NCBI RefSeq assembly: GCF_015229955.1
Contig: NZ_JAAKYZ010000001.1
Coordinates: 558,001-622,000 of the forward strand
DNA length: 64,000 nucleotides
Direction: 5' to 3'
Origin: Campylobacter concisus
GTDB taxonomy: Bacteria; Campylobacterota; Campylobacteria; Campylobacterales; Campylobacteraceae
Below, in pieces: positions 37,169 through 47,581 of the stretch; the first letter of the stretch is position 1, and the number at the start of each line of letters is the position of its first letter. The notes under the pieces were generated by a model. It worked only from the letters and a program-made list of their open reading frames with translations, was not told the origin of the DNA and did not search any database. A program made the position numbers and the translations under genes.

Positions 37169-38475
37169 TTTGCTTTTTTGATGATTTTAGCGATTAGTTT
37201 TTGATCGACCACATCGCTTACTTCGCAAAGATAGAGCGAGCCTATCTCAAGCTCTTTGACATCGCTTTCATTGATCAATATCTCGCCATCTATATCTTTG
37301 TCCCAGATATCTTTTTTGGCTGCGTAAAACATCTCACCCTCGCTACTTTCGCCCTCAAGAGAAGCATAAATTTGCTTACCTATCTCTTTTTGCAAGCTCT
37401 CATTTATCGATTTTTTAGTGATTTTTTCTATATTATTTAGTCTTTTTGAGATAATCTTGGCTGGGATTTGCTCCATTTCAAAAGATGCTGTGTCTTCTTC
37501 TTTCGAGTAGGCAAAGGCTGAAATTCTATCAAATTTAAATTCTTCTAAAAATTCGCAAAGCTCCTCAAAATCCTCCTCGCTCTCTCCTGGATGACCCACG
37601 ATGACACCAGTTCGTAAGAATGAATTCTCGGCATTTCTCATTAAATTTAAAAGCTCTTTGATCTTTTTAGCGCCACTTCCACGCTTCATTATCTTTAGCA
37701 TATCTTCGCTGATGTGTTGAATCGGCATGTCAAAGTAGTTGTGAAAGACAGGCGAGGCGATGATGCGCAAAATGAGCTCCTTACTAGTCGTGCTTGGATA
37801 GAGATAAAGTATCCTGGCACTCCTTACGCCCTTTATCTTTTCTATCTCGTCTATTAAATTTATAAGCCCGTCGCTAATGCCTTGATCACGCATATATGAG
37901 CTTGAGTCCTGAGATAAAAAGCTAAAGTCGTAGTAGCCTTTTTTGACTAAATTTTTGACCTCATTTACGATGTTTTCAAGTGAGCGTGATTTTAGTTTGC
38001 CTTTAAAAGTTGGAATGGCACAAAAACTGCATTTTTGGTTACAGCCCTCTGAAATTTTGATGTAGGCGTGGTAGTTTGAGCCAGTTATCACACGCTCTTC
38101 ATTTGCTTGCAGATAAGTTTGCGGGCTAAATAAATTTTGCTTTTTTAGAATGATCTCATCGATCTTGTCATAGTCAGCCACACCGGTAAAGAGATCAACC
38201 TCTGGTAGCTCTTTCATGAGTTCGTCTTTGTAACGCTGCATAAGACAGCCAGTTACTACTAGTAAAGAGCCATTTTTACGTGCTTCGTGCATCTCAAGTA
38301 TGGTTTGAATGCTCTCTTCTTTAGCAGATTTGATAAAGCCACAGGTATTTACGATGATAACGTCAGCGTCACTGATATCATCCGTGATATCGTAGTTTTG
38401 CAATCTGCCAAGCATTATTTCTGAATCAACTAAATTTTTGTTACAGCCAAGTGAAATTAAGTGAAGTTTTGGCAT
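37165..38475 (-). CDS. rimO: Ribosomal protein S12 methylthiotransferase
   Basis: 436 residues. The N-terminal UPF0004 domain has [20 protein letters not shown]; the radical SAM cluster is [11 protein letters not shown]; the TRAM domain is at the C-terminus. The N-terminal LISLGCNKN distinguishes it from MiaB, which is also present in this window. It methylthiolates an aspartate of S12. It lies 2 bases after panC and overlaps tilS by 4. Confidence 0.95.
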   Translation of the reverse strand: MPKLHLISLGCNKNLVDSEIMLGRLQNYDITDDISDADVIIVNTCGFIKSAKEESIQTILEMHEARKNGSLLVVTGCLMQRYKDELMKELPEVDLFTGVADYDKIDEIILKKQNLFSPQTYLQANEERVITGSNYHAYIKISEGCNQKCSFCAIPTFKGKLKSRSLENIVNEVKNLVKKGYYDFSFLSQDSSSYMRDQGISDGLINLIDEIEKIKGVRSARILYLYPSTTSKELILRIIASPVFHNYFDMPIQHISEDMLKIMKRGSGAKKIKELLNLMRNAENSFLRTGVIVGHPGESEEDFEELCEFLEEFKFDRISAFAYSKEEDTASFEMEQIPAKIISKRLNNIEKITKKSINESLQKEIGKQIYASLEGESSEGEMFYAAKKDIWDKDIDGEILINESDVKELEIGSLYLCEVSDVVDQKLIAKIIKKAK

Positions 38476-38477
38476 TT

Positions 38478-39299
38478 TTATATCCAGATATTATCTATTA
38501 GCCTAGTTTTGCCAACATAAGCTGCTACTAAAATGATGGTGTTATTTTTTTCTATTTTGGAAATTTCATTTAAATTTCTATCCGTAATTGCGACATAATC
38601 AACCTTTAATGGCTCTAGCACTTCAAGCATCTTTGTTTTGATCTCACTTGCGTCTTCCTCGCCGTTTTGGATCAAATTTTGTGCTTTATTTAGCGATCTT
38701 GAAAGCCTTAGAGCATTACATTTATCTTCGTCGCAGATATAGACGTTTCTACTTGAAAGCGCTAAGCCGTCTGGCTCTCTAACGATATCGCAAGCCACTA
38801 GGCTGGTATTAAGAAAAAATGTCTTTATCATGTTTTGCACGATGATTAATTGTTGTGTATCTTTTTTGCCCATGTAAACGCTATTTGCACGAGTTAGGCG
38901 AAATAGCTTGTTTAGCACCCTTAAGACGCCATCAAAGTGGCCTGGCCTAGTTTTGCCCTCCAAGATAGCTGAAAATTTCTTTGGAGCGACGATTAGAGGC
39001 TCATCTTCAAAGTAAAGTTCATTAGCATCCGGAATAAAAATAGCGCTAACGCCGTTTTGCTCGCAAATTTTAATGTCGTTTTGCTCATTTCTTGGGTATT
39101 TGTCTAGATCTTCGCCTGCTAAAAATTGAGTTGGATTTACAAACGTTGAGACGATACTTATCTCATTTTCGCTCACGCATTTTTTGATAAGGCTAACATG
39201 TCCGTCATGAAGTGCGCCCATGGTTGGCACAAAACCGATCTTTGCGCTTGTGCTAGAGACGAAATTTTCAAGTTCTTTTATAGTTCTTATGATTTGCAT
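38478..39299 (-). CDS. panC: Pantothenate synthetase
   Basis: 273 residues. [18 protein letters not shown] has the HxGH nucleotidyl-transfer motif; [18 protein letters not shown] and [10 protein letters not shown] are family signatures. It joins pantoate and beta-alanine with ATP for coenzyme A synthesis. First of panC-rimO-tilS on the minus strand, divergent from prfB. Confidence 0.96.
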   Translation of the reverse strand: MQIIRTIKELENFVSSTSAKIGFVPTMGALHDGHVSLIKKCVSENEISIVSTFVNPTQFLAGEDLDKYPRNEQNDIKICEQNGVSAIFIPDANELYFEDEPLIVAPKKFSAILEGKTRPGHFDGVLRVLNKLFRLTRANSVYMGKKDTQQLIIVQNMIKTFFLNTSLVACDIVREPDGLALSSRNVYICDEDKCNALRLSRSLNKAQNLIQNGEEDASEIKTKMLEVLEPLKVDYVAITDRNLNEISKIEKNNTIILVAAYVGKTRLIDNIWI

Positions 39300-39419
39300 T
39301 TTGACTCTTTTTGTTTTAAATTTTAACTTGGCATTGTAACAAAAAAGGATTAAAAGGGCGTAAATTTAAAAATGTAAGCAACTTTTGGCTAAAATCGGCA
39401 AAAATTTTTGGAGAAAAAC

Positions 39420-40520
39420 TTGGATAGTTACGAATACAACGAGCTTTTAAAGAAGCTACAAACAAAAGTTGAAAATATAGGCTCTATCGTAAAGCCTGAA
39501 GAGATCAAGGCTAGACTAAAAGAGATCGAGGCTATAGAGCAAGACCCTAGCTTTTGGCAAGATATCGCTAAAGCAGGGGCGCTAAATAAAGAAAAGACAA
39601 AAATTTCAAATATGCTTGCAAAATTTAATGACGCTAATCAAGCAGTAAGTGATGCAAAGGAGCTCTTTGAGCTAGCAAATTCTGAAAATGATGAAGAGAC
39701 TATAAATTCTCTTTTTGATGACGCTAAAAATTTAGATGAAAAGATAGTAAATCTTGAAATTTCTATGCTTTTAAGCGGCGAAGATGACGGCAAAAACGCG
39801 ATCGTATCGATCCACCCTGGAGCTGGCGGCACTGAGAGTAATGACTGGGCGAGCATGCTTTATAGGATGTATCTTAGATTTTGCGAGCGCGAGGGCTTTA
39901 AGGTCGAGACTCTTGACTTTCAAGAGGGCGATGAGGCTGGGCTAAAGGATGTTAGCTTTATTGTAAAAGGTGAAAATGCTTATGGGTATTTCAAAGCAGA
40001 AAATGGCATCCACAGGCTCGTTCGCACAAGTCCATTTGATAGTGCAGGGCGCCGTCATACAAGCTTTTCTAGCGTCATGGTAAGCCCTGAAGTAGATGAT
40101 GATATAGAGATCGAGATCGAGGAAAAAGATCTAAAGATAGACACTTATAGAGCAAGCGGTGCAGGCGGTCAGCACGTAAATAAAACTGAATCAGCCATTC
40201 GCATCACGCATATACCAACTGGCATTGTCGTGCAGTGCCAAAATGACCGCAGCCAGCACAAAAATAGAGCTACAGCGATGAAAATGCTAAAATCTCGTCT
40301 TTACGAGCTTGAGCTAATGAAACAACAAGAAGCGAGCAACAGCGTCGAAAAGAGCGAGATCGGCTGGGGTCATCAGATAAGATCATACGTACTTTTCCCG
40401 TATCAGCAAGTAAAAGACAACCGCAGTGGCGAGGCATATTCACAAACCGATGCGATACTTGATGGGGATATCAAAAAGATGATAGAGGGCGTCTTGATCG
40501 CTCAAAAGGCGGACGCGTAG
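39420..40520 (+). CDS. prfB: Peptide chain release factor 2
   Basis: 366 residues from TTG 39420, which has GGAG 6 bases upstream and gives [11 protein letters not shown], like other Campylobacter RF2. An in-frame TTG at 39408 precedes it but has no site. The RF2 tripeptide SPF is in [14 protein letters not shown] and the catalytic GGQ in [15 protein letters not shown]. It reads UGA and UAA. The frame is continuous, with no programmed frameshift of the E. coli kind. Confidence 0.95.
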   Translation: MDSYEYNELLKKLQTKVENIGSIVKPEEIKARLKEIEAIEQDPSFWQDIAKAGALNKEKTKISNMLAKFNDANQAVSDAKELFELANSENDEETINSLFDDAKNLDEKIVNLEISMLLSGEDDGKNAIVSIHPGAGGTESNDWASMLYRMYLRFCEREGFKVETLDFQEGDEAGLKDVSFIVKGENAYGYFKAENGIHRLVRTSPFDSAGRRHTSFSSVMVSPEVDDDIEIEIEEKDLKIDTYRASGAGGQHVNKTESAIRITHIPTGIVVQCQNDRSQHKNRATAMKMLKSRLYELELMKQQEASNSVEKSEIGWGHQIRSYVLFPYQQVKDNRSGEAYSQTDAILDGDIKKMIEGVLIAQKADA

Positions 40521-40530
40521 TAAATTTATA

Positions 40531-40563
40531 AAAAGAGATGAGAGCTAAAATTTCATCTCTTTT
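40531..40563. terminator. Bidirectional terminator, prfB / Sel1 lipoprotein
   Basis: AAAAGAGATGA (40531-40541) pairs with TCATCTCTTTT (40553-40563): an 11-bp stem with A's before and T's after, between convergent genes. It overlaps the last codons of the minus-strand gene. Confidence 0.8.
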
Positions 40564-41096
40564 AGCTTTGTGCAAGCTTCTTCTTTGCCTTTAAAGCAAG
40601 CCTCATCAAGATAAATTCTTGCTTTCTTATAGTCATTTTTACCTAGATAGATAAGCCCTAGATCATAACTAGCCTCACTTGAGCCAAGGCTTGTAGCTTT
40701 TTCGTAAAAATATATCGCTTTTTCTAAATTTTTATTGACCCCAAGACCGTACTCGTAGATGTATCCAGCGCTTCTTAGTCCGTCTATATTGCCATATCTG
40801 CCAGCTGTCTCAAACCAAAAAAGTGCCCTTAAGATATCCTTGCTAAAGCCTTTGCCATCACGAAAACAAATGCCAGTTTGCTGCATGGCTAGAACATTTC
40901 CATCTTTTGCGTAGTCGTAAAATCTCTTGCAAGCTTTTGGATAGTTGCCCTCGTTATATAGATAGATTGCGTCTGCTATTTGCTCGACCTCTGGATCAAG
41001 TGGCGGCTCGCTAAGGCCTAAATTTTGTGAAATTTGATCTAACGAACATCCCCAAAATAGCAAAATACTAAATACAAAAATGATAAATTTTTTCAT
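40545..41096 (-). CDS. Sel1-repeat lipoprotein
   Basis: 183 residues: lipobox SILLFWGCSLD, then Sel1-like repeats (KDILRALFWFETAGRYGNID; KNLEKAIYFYEKATSLGSSEA; KKARIYLDEACFKGKEEA). Such repeats form protein-binding solenoids in the periplasm. One of three Sel1/Hcp-like lipoproteins within 4 kb, though on the other strand. Function not known. Confidence 0.85.
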   Translation of the reverse strand: MKKFIIFVFSILLFWGCSLDQISQNLGLSEPPLDPEVEQIADAIYLYNEGNYPKACKRFYDYAKDGNVLAMQQTGICFRDGKGFSKDILRALFWFETAGRYGNIDGLRSAGYIYEYGLGVNKNLEKAIYFYEKATSLGSSEASYDLGLIYLGKNDYKKARIYLDEACFKGKEEACTKLKEMKF

Positions 41097-41173
41097 ATTT
41101 GTCCTTGAAAATTTAGGCGATTTTATCCAATTTTATCTTATAATGCCCGCAAATTTTAAGCAAAAGGAACGAT

Positions 41174-41494
41174 ATGGATCATAATGCACTTTTAATCCAG
41201 CTTGGCTATAACGTCAATGAAACGACCACTGCTCAAATGTGTAGAATTTTAAACAATACTGATGGTCTTTTGCCAAAGAGCATAATTGAACTAAATGATC
41301 ATTTAAACCCACACCTTTGTTTTGTGGCGATGAGTGGAAGTGAAGATAGACTAAAGATAAAAAATGTAGCTACCGTTAATGAAATAAAAGAGCGAGTTGA
41401 TGAGATTATAAAAAACTGGGCTAATAAATATAAAATGGAGCTAAAAAAGATAAATGAAACAACTTACTATATAATGGGAAAGATAAGGGACTGA
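41174..41494 (+). CDS. Small protein of unknown function
   Basis: 106 residues, no signal or membrane helix; N-terminal helical half with MCRILNN and a C-terminal half ending YKMELKKINETTYYIMG. I do not recognise it. AAAGGAACGAT precedes the ATG. It ends 2 bases before the RclA-like gene and is probably cotranscribed, which might link it to oxidative stress (inference only). Confidence 0.7.
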   Translation: MDHNALLIQLGYNVNETTTAQMCRILNNTDGLLPKSIIELNDHLNPHLCFVAMSGSEDRLKIKNVATVNEIKERVDEIIKNWANKYKMELKKINETTYYIMGKIRD

Positions 41495-41496
41495 AA

Positions 41497-42837
41497 ATGA
41501 AATATGATATTGTAATTATTGGTTTTGGAAAAGCTGGCAAAACGCTAGCGGTTAAAGCTGCCGCACTTGGCAAAAAAGTGGCTCTTGTAGAGAGATCGCC
41601 AAAGATGTATGGAGGCACTTGCATAAATGTTGGCTGCATACCAACCAAACGTCTAATAACAGCCGCTAAAGAGGCAAAATTTGTAAATAATAGCGTTGAA
41701 AGCGAATATTACACGCTTAGTGTGGAAAATAAAAATAAACTAATCTCAGCTTTGAATGCTAAAAACTACGCAATGCTAAATGATAAAGAAAATATCGATG
41801 TGATCGATGGTGTTGGCTCATTTGCTAGTGAAAATAGTGTACTTGTAACAACGCCAAGCGGCGAGAAAAAGATAATAGAGGGCGACTTTATCATCATAAA
41901 TAGCGGTTCAAAAGAGGCAGATACTCCTTTTGAGGTTGTAAACTCAAATGTATTTTCAAGCCAAACTTTGCTTGATCTAAAAAATTTACCAAAGCATTTT
42001 GTCATTATCGGTAGTGGTTTTATCGGTATAGAGTTTGCATCAATGTTTGCAAATTTTGGCTCAAAAGTGACTATCGTAGGGCGTTCAAAACTACTTAAAA
42101 ACGAAGATGATGATATAGCTAATAGCGTAAAAGAAGCTCTTAGAGTCCAAGGCGTTGAAATCTTAGAGGGTTGCGAGATAGAGTGCATTAAAGAAAATGT
42201 ATTAAATTTTAAGCAAAATGGTGAGCAAAGATGCCTTAGGGCTGATGCATTTTTGATCGCGCTTGGCAGAGTGGCAAATGTAGATGATTTAAATTTAAAA
42301 GCTGCTGGAGTTGAACTAAATGAAAAAGGCTTTATAAAGACAAATGAAAATCTTCAAACAAATGTGCCAAACATCTATGCGGTAGGCGACGTACGCGGCG
42401 GAGAGCTTTTTACTTATACGAGCTTAGATGATTTTAGGATAGTTTATTCACAAATTTTTGGTGATAAAAAGAGAAATACTAAAAATAGAAGCATTCACGC
42501 AAATGTGCTATTTACCGATACTCCGCTAGCAAGAGTCGGAGTAAATGCAAAAGAAGCTAACAAGCTTGGGCTAAATTTTAAAGAGCTAAAGCTTAGTATG
42601 GCAACAGTACCAGGCGCAAAAGTACTAAATCATGATGTAGGCATGTTAAAAGCTATCGTTGACGCGCAAAGCGGCGAAATTTTGGGTGCTAGCTTTCACT
42701 GCATCTATGCAAATGAGCTGATAAATGAAATCGCAATTGCGATGAATTTAAAAGCAAATGCAAATTTCTTTAAAAATCAAATTTTTACTCATCCAAGCAT
42801 CAGTGAAGCACTAAATGACTTATTTGGACAATTTTAA
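41497..42837 (+). CDS. rclA: RclA-like flavoprotein disulfide reductase
   Basis: 446 residues of the class I pyridine nucleotide-disulfide reductase family. IIGFGKAGKTLAV binds FAD, GGTCINVGCIPTKR has the redox cysteine pair, and FVIIGSGFIGIEFASMFANFGSKV binds NAD(P)H. The C-terminal IFTHPSISEALNDLF includes the histidine region. GFGKAGKTLAV, MYGGTCIN and SLDDFRIV closely match E. coli RclA, a thiol/Cu(II)-reducing enzyme that protects from hypochlorous acid. Followed by two Hcp-like lipoprotein genes 10 bases on. Confidence 0.85.
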   Translation: MKYDIVIIGFGKAGKTLAVKAAALGKKVALVERSPKMYGGTCINVGCIPTKRLITAAKEAKFVNNSVESEYYTLSVENKNKLISALNAKNYAMLNDKENIDVIDGVGSFASENSVLVTTPSGEKKIIEGDFIIINSGSKEADTPFEVVNSNVFSSQTLLDLKNLPKHFVIIGSGFIGIEFASMFANFGSKVTIVGRSKLLKNEDDDIANSVKEALRVQGVEILEGCEIECIKENVLNFKQNGEQRCLRADAFLIALGRVANVDDLNLKAAGVELNEKGFIKTNENLQTNVPNIYAVGDVRGGELFTYTSLDDFRIVYSQIFGDKKRNTKNRSIHANVLFTDTPLARVGVNAKEANKLGLNFKELKLSMATVPGAKVLNHDVGMLKAIVDAQSGEILGASFHCIYANELINEIAIAMNLKANANFFKNQIFTHPSISEALNDLFGQF

Positions 42838-42847
42838 AAGGAAAAGA

Positions 42848-43501
42848 ATGAAAAAATATTTATTGCTTTTATCGGCTTTATTTTTCACTGGCTGCTTAAA
42901 TGTGATTGGTGTAGGACAAAAACAAGATGATTCGTGGCAGCAACCAAAGGATGAAAAAATAGTGCAAAATAAAGAGCAAATTTCAAGAAATGCGATCGAA
43001 ATTTTAATACCAAAATGCGAAGAAGGCGATGCGGAAGCTTGCAACGATTTGGGTGTAAATTACGAGCTTTTAAAAGAATATGAAAATGCTTTGGCAAATT
43101 ATAAAAAAGCTTGCGATGCTAAAGTACAAGTCGGTTGTGCAAATTTGGGCACTCTTTATGAGCTTGGACTCGGAGTTAAAAAAAATCCAAAAAAGGCAAT
43201 TTCTATTTATAAAGAAAGTTGTAATGGCGGAGGCATGCAAGCTTGCTATCATTTAGGCAATGCTTATAGAAAGGGTGAAATCGTTAAGCGAGATTATTAC
43301 TTAGCAATGCAAGCTTATACAAATGCATGCAATGCTGGCGATTTGCCAAGTTGTGCCAATATCGGAGCGATGTATGAGCTTGGTCTTGGTGTCAATAAAG
43401 ATGAAAAAAGGGCTTATGGAATTTATAAAGTCGCTTGCTTTCGTGGGCTAAGCAAGGCATGCCCGCAGATGAAAAGACTAGGCACAAAGCTAGGAATGTA
43501 A
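42848..43501 (+). CDS. Hcp-like (cysteine-rich Sel1) lipoprotein, first of pair
   Basis: 217 residues from ATG 42848 (AAAAGGAAAAGA upstream). Lipobox LFFTGCLN. At least four Sel1 repeats carry paired cysteines, for example CEEGDAEACNDLG, CDAKVQVGCANLGTLYELG and CNGGGMQACYHLG. This is the disulfide-locked pattern of Helicobacter cysteine-rich proteins (Hcp). Likely exported to the periplasm or outer membrane. The next gene begins directly after the stop. Confidence 0.85.
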   Translation: MKKYLLLLSALFFTGCLNVIGVGQKQDDSWQQPKDEKIVQNKEQISRNAIEILIPKCEEGDAEACNDLGVNYELLKEYENALANYKKACDAKVQVGCANLGTLYELGLGVKKNPKKAISIYKESCNGGGMQACYHLGNAYRKGEIVKRDYYLAMQAYTNACNAGDLPSCANIGAMYELGLGVNKDEKRAYGIYKVACFRGLSKACPQMKRLGTKLGM

Positions 43502-44125
43502 GTGAAAAAGGTCTTAAATTTTGGTCTTATTTTGGCTATGGGCTTTATGCTTAGTGGTTGCTGGTCGTGGCAAAAGATGGTAAGCTTTGGCTTTTGGCAA
43601 AGTGATGAAGAGGCGAGGGTAGAGCGTATTGAGCTTGAAAAAGAGAAGATGATGCAAAACTGTGAGGGTGGAAATAATATCGACTGCAACAACCTAGCTG
43701 TAAATTTTAGTAATGAAAAAGACTTTGTAAAGGCAAAAGGCTACTACGAAAAAGCTTGTAATGCTGGGCTTGCGACGGCTTGTTCAAATTTAGGTCAAAT
43801 TTATGAGCAAGGGCTTATTGATGAGCAAAAAGATATTGAAAAAGCTCTAAAGCTTTATAAACTAGCTTGTGATAGCGGCGATGGTGTTGGCTGCTATAAT
43901 GAGGCTATGGGGCTAAAATCCTACATCGAAAGTGAAAATTTAAAGACTCATAAGATAGATAGAACTAAGGCTGAGGCTAGAGTACTAAGGCTTTTGGCAA
44001 AGAGCTGTGAGCTTGAGTATGCCCAGTCGTGCTTTTTGCTTGCAAAGCTAAGCGGGGACGAAACAAAGGCGGACGCACTTTACAAAAGAGCTTGTCAGCT
44101 TGGTAAGTGCGTAGAGAAAAAATAA
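43502..44125 (+). CDS. Hcp-like lipoprotein, second of pair
   Basis: 207 residues from GTG 43502, zero bases after the previous stop. Lipobox FMLSGCWSW. Repeats with paired cysteines: CEGGNNIDCNNLA, CNAGLATACSNLGQIYEQG, CDSGDGVGCYNEAM and CELEYAQSCFLLA. It probably arose by tandem duplication with its neighbour followed by divergence. Role unknown; Hcp proteins of Helicobacter are secreted and immunogenic. Confidence 0.83.
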   Translation: MKKVLNFGLILAMGFMLSGCWSWQKMVSFGFWQSDEEARVERIELEKEKMMQNCEGGNNIDCNNLAVNFSNEKDFVKAKGYYEKACNAGLATACSNLGQIYEQGLIDEQKDIEKALKLYKLACDSGDGVGCYNEAMGLKSYIESENLKTHKIDRTKAEARVLRLLAKSCELEYAQSCFLLAKLSGDETKADALYKRACQLGKCVEKK

Positions 44126-44134
44126 GGGATAAAA

Positions 44135-45507
44135 TTGCTTTTTAACTCATATGCCTTTATATTTGTATTTTTACCACTTGTATTTTTTGTATATTTTTTT
44201 CTAAATAAAAAAAGACTAAGCACTCCTGCAAAAGCTTTTTTAGTGAGTGCTAGTTTATTTTTTATGCTTATTGGAGTGTTTATTATCTGCCGATTTTGTT
44301 AGGAGGTATCGTTTTTAACTTCCTTGTTTCAAAATTTCTTGCAAAACATCAGAGTAAAGCAATTTTAGTTTTTGGTATAGTTTGCAACATTGCTTTGCTT
44401 GGATATTTCAAATATGCTGATTTTTTAATATCAAATTTAAACGCTATTGTAAACACAAATTTGGATTTGCTTCATATTGCTTTACCGCTTGCGCTTAGTT
44501 TTGTCACATTTCAGCAAATAGCATATCTAGTGGATAGTTATAACAAGCAGACAAAAGAGAATAGTTTTTTACTACCTTTTTATAACATTTTTTTTCACAG
44601 CTTATTGCTGGTTCGATAGTGCATCACAAAGAAATGATGCCTCAGTTTGCAAATAAATTTAATCTTATAAAAAACTATAAATTTATAGCTCTTGGGCTTT
44701 TTGTTTTTAGCATAGGGCTATTTAAAAAGAGTGTGGTTGCTGATATTTTTTCGATTTTTGCAAATGCTGGATTTGATATGGAAGGAAATTTGACTTTTCT
44801 GCAAGCATGGGCGACGTCACTTTCATATACCTTTCAACTTTATTTTGATTTTAGTGGTTATTGTGATATGGCGATAGGTCTTGCGCTGCTTTTTAACATA
44901 AGGCTTCCCATAAATTTTAACTCCCCGTATAAGGCTTTAAATATTCAGGATTTTTGGCATAGGTGGCACATTACACTATCACGTTTTTTTAAGAGACTAC
45001 ATATATATCCCACTTGGAGGAAATAGGGGGGAGCAGAGCCGTACCTATCTAAATTTGTTTTTGGTATTTTTGATAGGCGGTCTTTGGCATGGGGCTGCTT
45101 GGACATTTGTTGTTTGGGTTGCTTTACATGGTGTTGCTATTGTTATTCATAGATGTTGGCAAAAGTTAAATTTTAAATTAAATAAAATCATTGCTTGGAT
45201 CATCACCTTTAACTTTGTAAATTTCACATGGATATTTTTTAGGGCAAAAAGCTTTGAAGATGCCATGAAAGTGATCCGAGGAATGTTTTTTGGTGAGTTT
45301 AAGATAGACGTTAACTATCTTGAGATACTTTTTATCGTTTTAGCTTTTTTGGTCGTTTTGCTTTTTAAAAACTCTATGCAAATAGCATTTGATAAGAAAT
45401 TTAAATTTACTATCTGGCAAATTTTTGCAACATCTTTCTTTTTATTTATATCAATCTTAGCAATTAGGCTTAATAATGCGAGCGAATTTTTATACTTTAG
45501 ATTTTAA
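44135..45507 (+). pseudogene. MBOAT O-acyltransferase (AlgI/PatA-like), frameshifted four times
   Basis: Starts at TTG 44135 with AAGGGA before it (LLFNSYAFIFVFLPLVFF). Conserved pieces continue across three frames: LGGIVFNFLVSKFL, then FSQLIAGSIVHHKEMMPQF, DFWHRWHITLSRF (active-site His region) and GGLWHGAAWTFV. To read through, one base must be added at the T6 run 44258-44263, and one removed at each of 44565-44570, 44588-44595 and the T7 run near 44986-44992. Together the pieces make a normal 455-460-residue MBOAT that would move acetyl groups across the membrane for a partner SGNH transferase. A sequencing artefact is the main alternative. Confidence 0.85.
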
Positions 45508-46526
45508 GAAAAAAATATTTCTATGCCTGTTTTTGGTAATATTTGCTATGGTTGGGCTTGATGTTGTACTTTATGTTTTTGCAGAAAGTGGAACAAGTAA
45601 GACAAATTTTGTTGATAATAAAATTTCAAAAGCAGAGCACTTTAAGATAAATAGCGAAAAACAAAAGGATATCGTTTTTGTTGGAAGCAGTAGGACGTTT
45701 AATCATATTTCAACAAACATTTTTAAAGAAAATAATATTGGTATTTATAATTTTGGCGTTTCTGGAAATTTTATAGGTGACTATCCTTTTATTGTAAATG
45801 CTATTAAAAAAGTTGGTGCAAAAGAGGTTGTTGTTAGTATAAGAGTTAGCAATCTTTTTAAAGATTATATTGAGAGAGATGTCAAAATTTATACCACTGA
45901 TGAACTAATGGCAAATTTTGGCACAAATAAGATAACGTTTTTAAAAACACTGCCAGATTATTTAGCAAGCTTGCATTTGTTTTTAAGATACTCTGAAGCT
46001 ATCTATAATAGAGTAGTTATGACTTATGGTAAATTCACACCAAAGACTGCAACCAATGTAAATAATTTTAGTGTAGAAAATTTCTTTAATATTGAAGCAA
46101 ATAGTGATTGCGAGCTAATTAACACAAGTGAAGTAAATTCAAATTTTACAAAAGACAAAAAGATTATTGTTGCAAAATGTAGCAATGGTGATAATATACT
46201 TTTTGCAAATACAATACCGAGAGAGAATTATGGCAAGGTTATTGAAGAATTTAAACACATTAAAATACATGCAAAATTATATAATAGATCCACTGGTTAA
46301 AAACGGCATGAAAGTAATTATTTTACTTGAACCAATATTTGATGGAATGAGACTTCAATATAGTATAAATGAAATAATATCAGCCATCAAAAATGCCAAA
46401 ATTGTTGATCTTACAAATTTAAAATTTGGCGATGAAGAATTATCTGATTGGGAACATTTAAACTATCTTGGCAGAAAAAGATATAGTGAGTTTTTGGTTG
46501 AACTTTATCTTAACGGTGGACTTTAA
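45476..46526 (+). pseudogene. SGNH-type acetyl transferase partner, one frameshift
   Basis: The first part (45476 to about 46240) has an N-terminal membrane helix and FVGSSRTFNHIST with the putative nucleophilic serine. The second part, in another frame (from about 46240 to 46526), has LVKNGMKVIILLEPIFDG and ends DWEHLNYLGRKRYSEF with the Asp-x-x-His pair. One base too many in TTTAAA near 46251 splits them; the 5' frame stops at 46300. Paired with the MBOAT gene (32-base overlap), it would accept acetyl groups in the periplasm for glycan or peptidoglycan. Target unknown. Confidence 0.75.
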
Positions 46527-46530
46527 TTTC

Positions 46531-47067
46531 TTACTTCAACCCAAAGACTTTTATATTAAAAGTAGTATGGATTTTATCCTTTTCGCCTTTCATGACGATA
46601 GGAAATTCGGTCTTTACGATACTGTCATAGCTGCTAAGCGCATCTAAAAAGTCATAAAATTTTTGTGGTGTCCTTAGAGAGCTAGTTACATTTAGGCGAA
46701 ATCTAAAAAATTTCTCACTAGCGTTATTATCACTTTCTTCTATTTTACTAAGGCTTACTTCACTGAAAAATTTAGAGGCAAATTCTATAAATTTATCTTT
46801 ATCAAATTTAGTATCAAAAGCTGAAATGATAGTCTCATCTTTTTGTTTAGTTGTTTCAAGAGCTTTAAATTTGGCTTCAAATTCATTTTTTACTTTTGTA
46901 TAAGATGAGGTTTGTGAATAATTTTGTCTAGTTAGGCTTTTAAATTCTTTTATATTTGGCACTATAAAACCAAATATCATAATGAAGCAAACTACAATAA
47001 AAGCAAATATAAAAAGTAAAAGCTTGACAGGATCTATTTTTTCTAAGCTCGTATCTTTTTTACTCAT
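46531..47067 (-). CDS. PilO-like inner-membrane protein (tentative)
   Basis: 178 residues from ATG 47067 (GAGGG 5 bases upstream). One N-terminal membrane helix (LLLFIFAFIVVCFIMIFGFIVP), then a coiled-coil region and a small alpha/beta domain with KFYDFLDALSSYDSIVKTEFP, the bitopic layout of PilO/GspM proteins. Last gene of a minus-strand operon; it overlaps the PilN-like gene by 8 bases. The name comes from topology and position after PilM- and PilN-like genes. No strong sequence signature. Confidence 0.6.
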   Translation of the reverse strand: MSKKDTSLEKIDPVKLLLFIFAFIVVCFIMIFGFIVPNIKEFKSLTRQNYSQTSSYTKVKNEFEAKFKALETTKQKDETIISAFDTKFDKDKFIEFASKFFSEVSLSKIEESDNNASEKFFRFRLNVTSSLRTPQKFYDFLDALSSYDSIVKTEFPIVMKGEKDKIHTTFNIKVFGLK

Positions 47068-47581
47068 TATATCCCTCAGAATTATCAATTTTATTTGTGC
47101 TTATAAAGCCATACCAGCCGTTTTTGCTTTGATAAAAGCTGGTATTTGAAGTTGTAAAAATAGATCTTAAAGGTGAGGCTAGAAGCTGGTTAAATACATC
47201 TTTTGTCGGCGTTATACCACGAATGATGAGTGAGTTTTTATCCATAAAAACCTCTTCGAGCGTTATACTGTCAGGCACTAGATCAAAAAGATTGTGCAAG
47301 CTTTGCTTGAGAATAGAATTTGATGTGAAAATATCATTTGCAGATTCTATTTGTACACCTAGTTTAGATGAAATTTCATCTGTTGTGACTATTTTTTGAC
47401 TAAGTTCTTTTTGTTCATTTGATAAAAAATTTATATTTTTTTCAATTGAATAATTTTTATAGAGTATAAAGAAATTTGTTGCCAAAAGAGCTGCAAACAC
47501 AAAGCTTATAAGGCTTAGCCAAATTTTGCTAAAGATAGATATAAGTGGTCTTGGTTCTGGAGCAATAAAGCTAAATCTCAT
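47060..47581 (-). CDS. PilN-like inner-membrane protein (tentative)
   Basis: 173 residues: short cytosolic N-terminus (RFSFIAPEPRPLI), one membrane helix, a coiled coil, and a small domain LVPDSITLEEVFMDKNSLIIRGITPTKDVFNQLL. That last segment is the classic PilN/GspL ferredoxin-like core. The stop of the PilM-like gene overlaps its start. Suggests an inner-membrane platform complex with its neighbours. Confidence 0.7.
   Translation of the reverse strand: MRFSFIAPEPRPLISIFSKIWLSLISFVFAALLATNFFILYKNYSIEKNINFLSNEQKELSQKIVTTDEISSKLGVQIESANDIFTSNSILKQSLHNLFDLVPDSITLEEVFMDKNSLIIRGITPTKDVFNQLLASPLRSIFTTSNTSFYQSKNGWYGFISTNKIDNSEGYNE

Noticed and set aside
39408..39560. Programmed frameshift in prfB
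   Set aside because: The RF2 frame is continuous from TTG 39420 with no internal TGA or slippery site.
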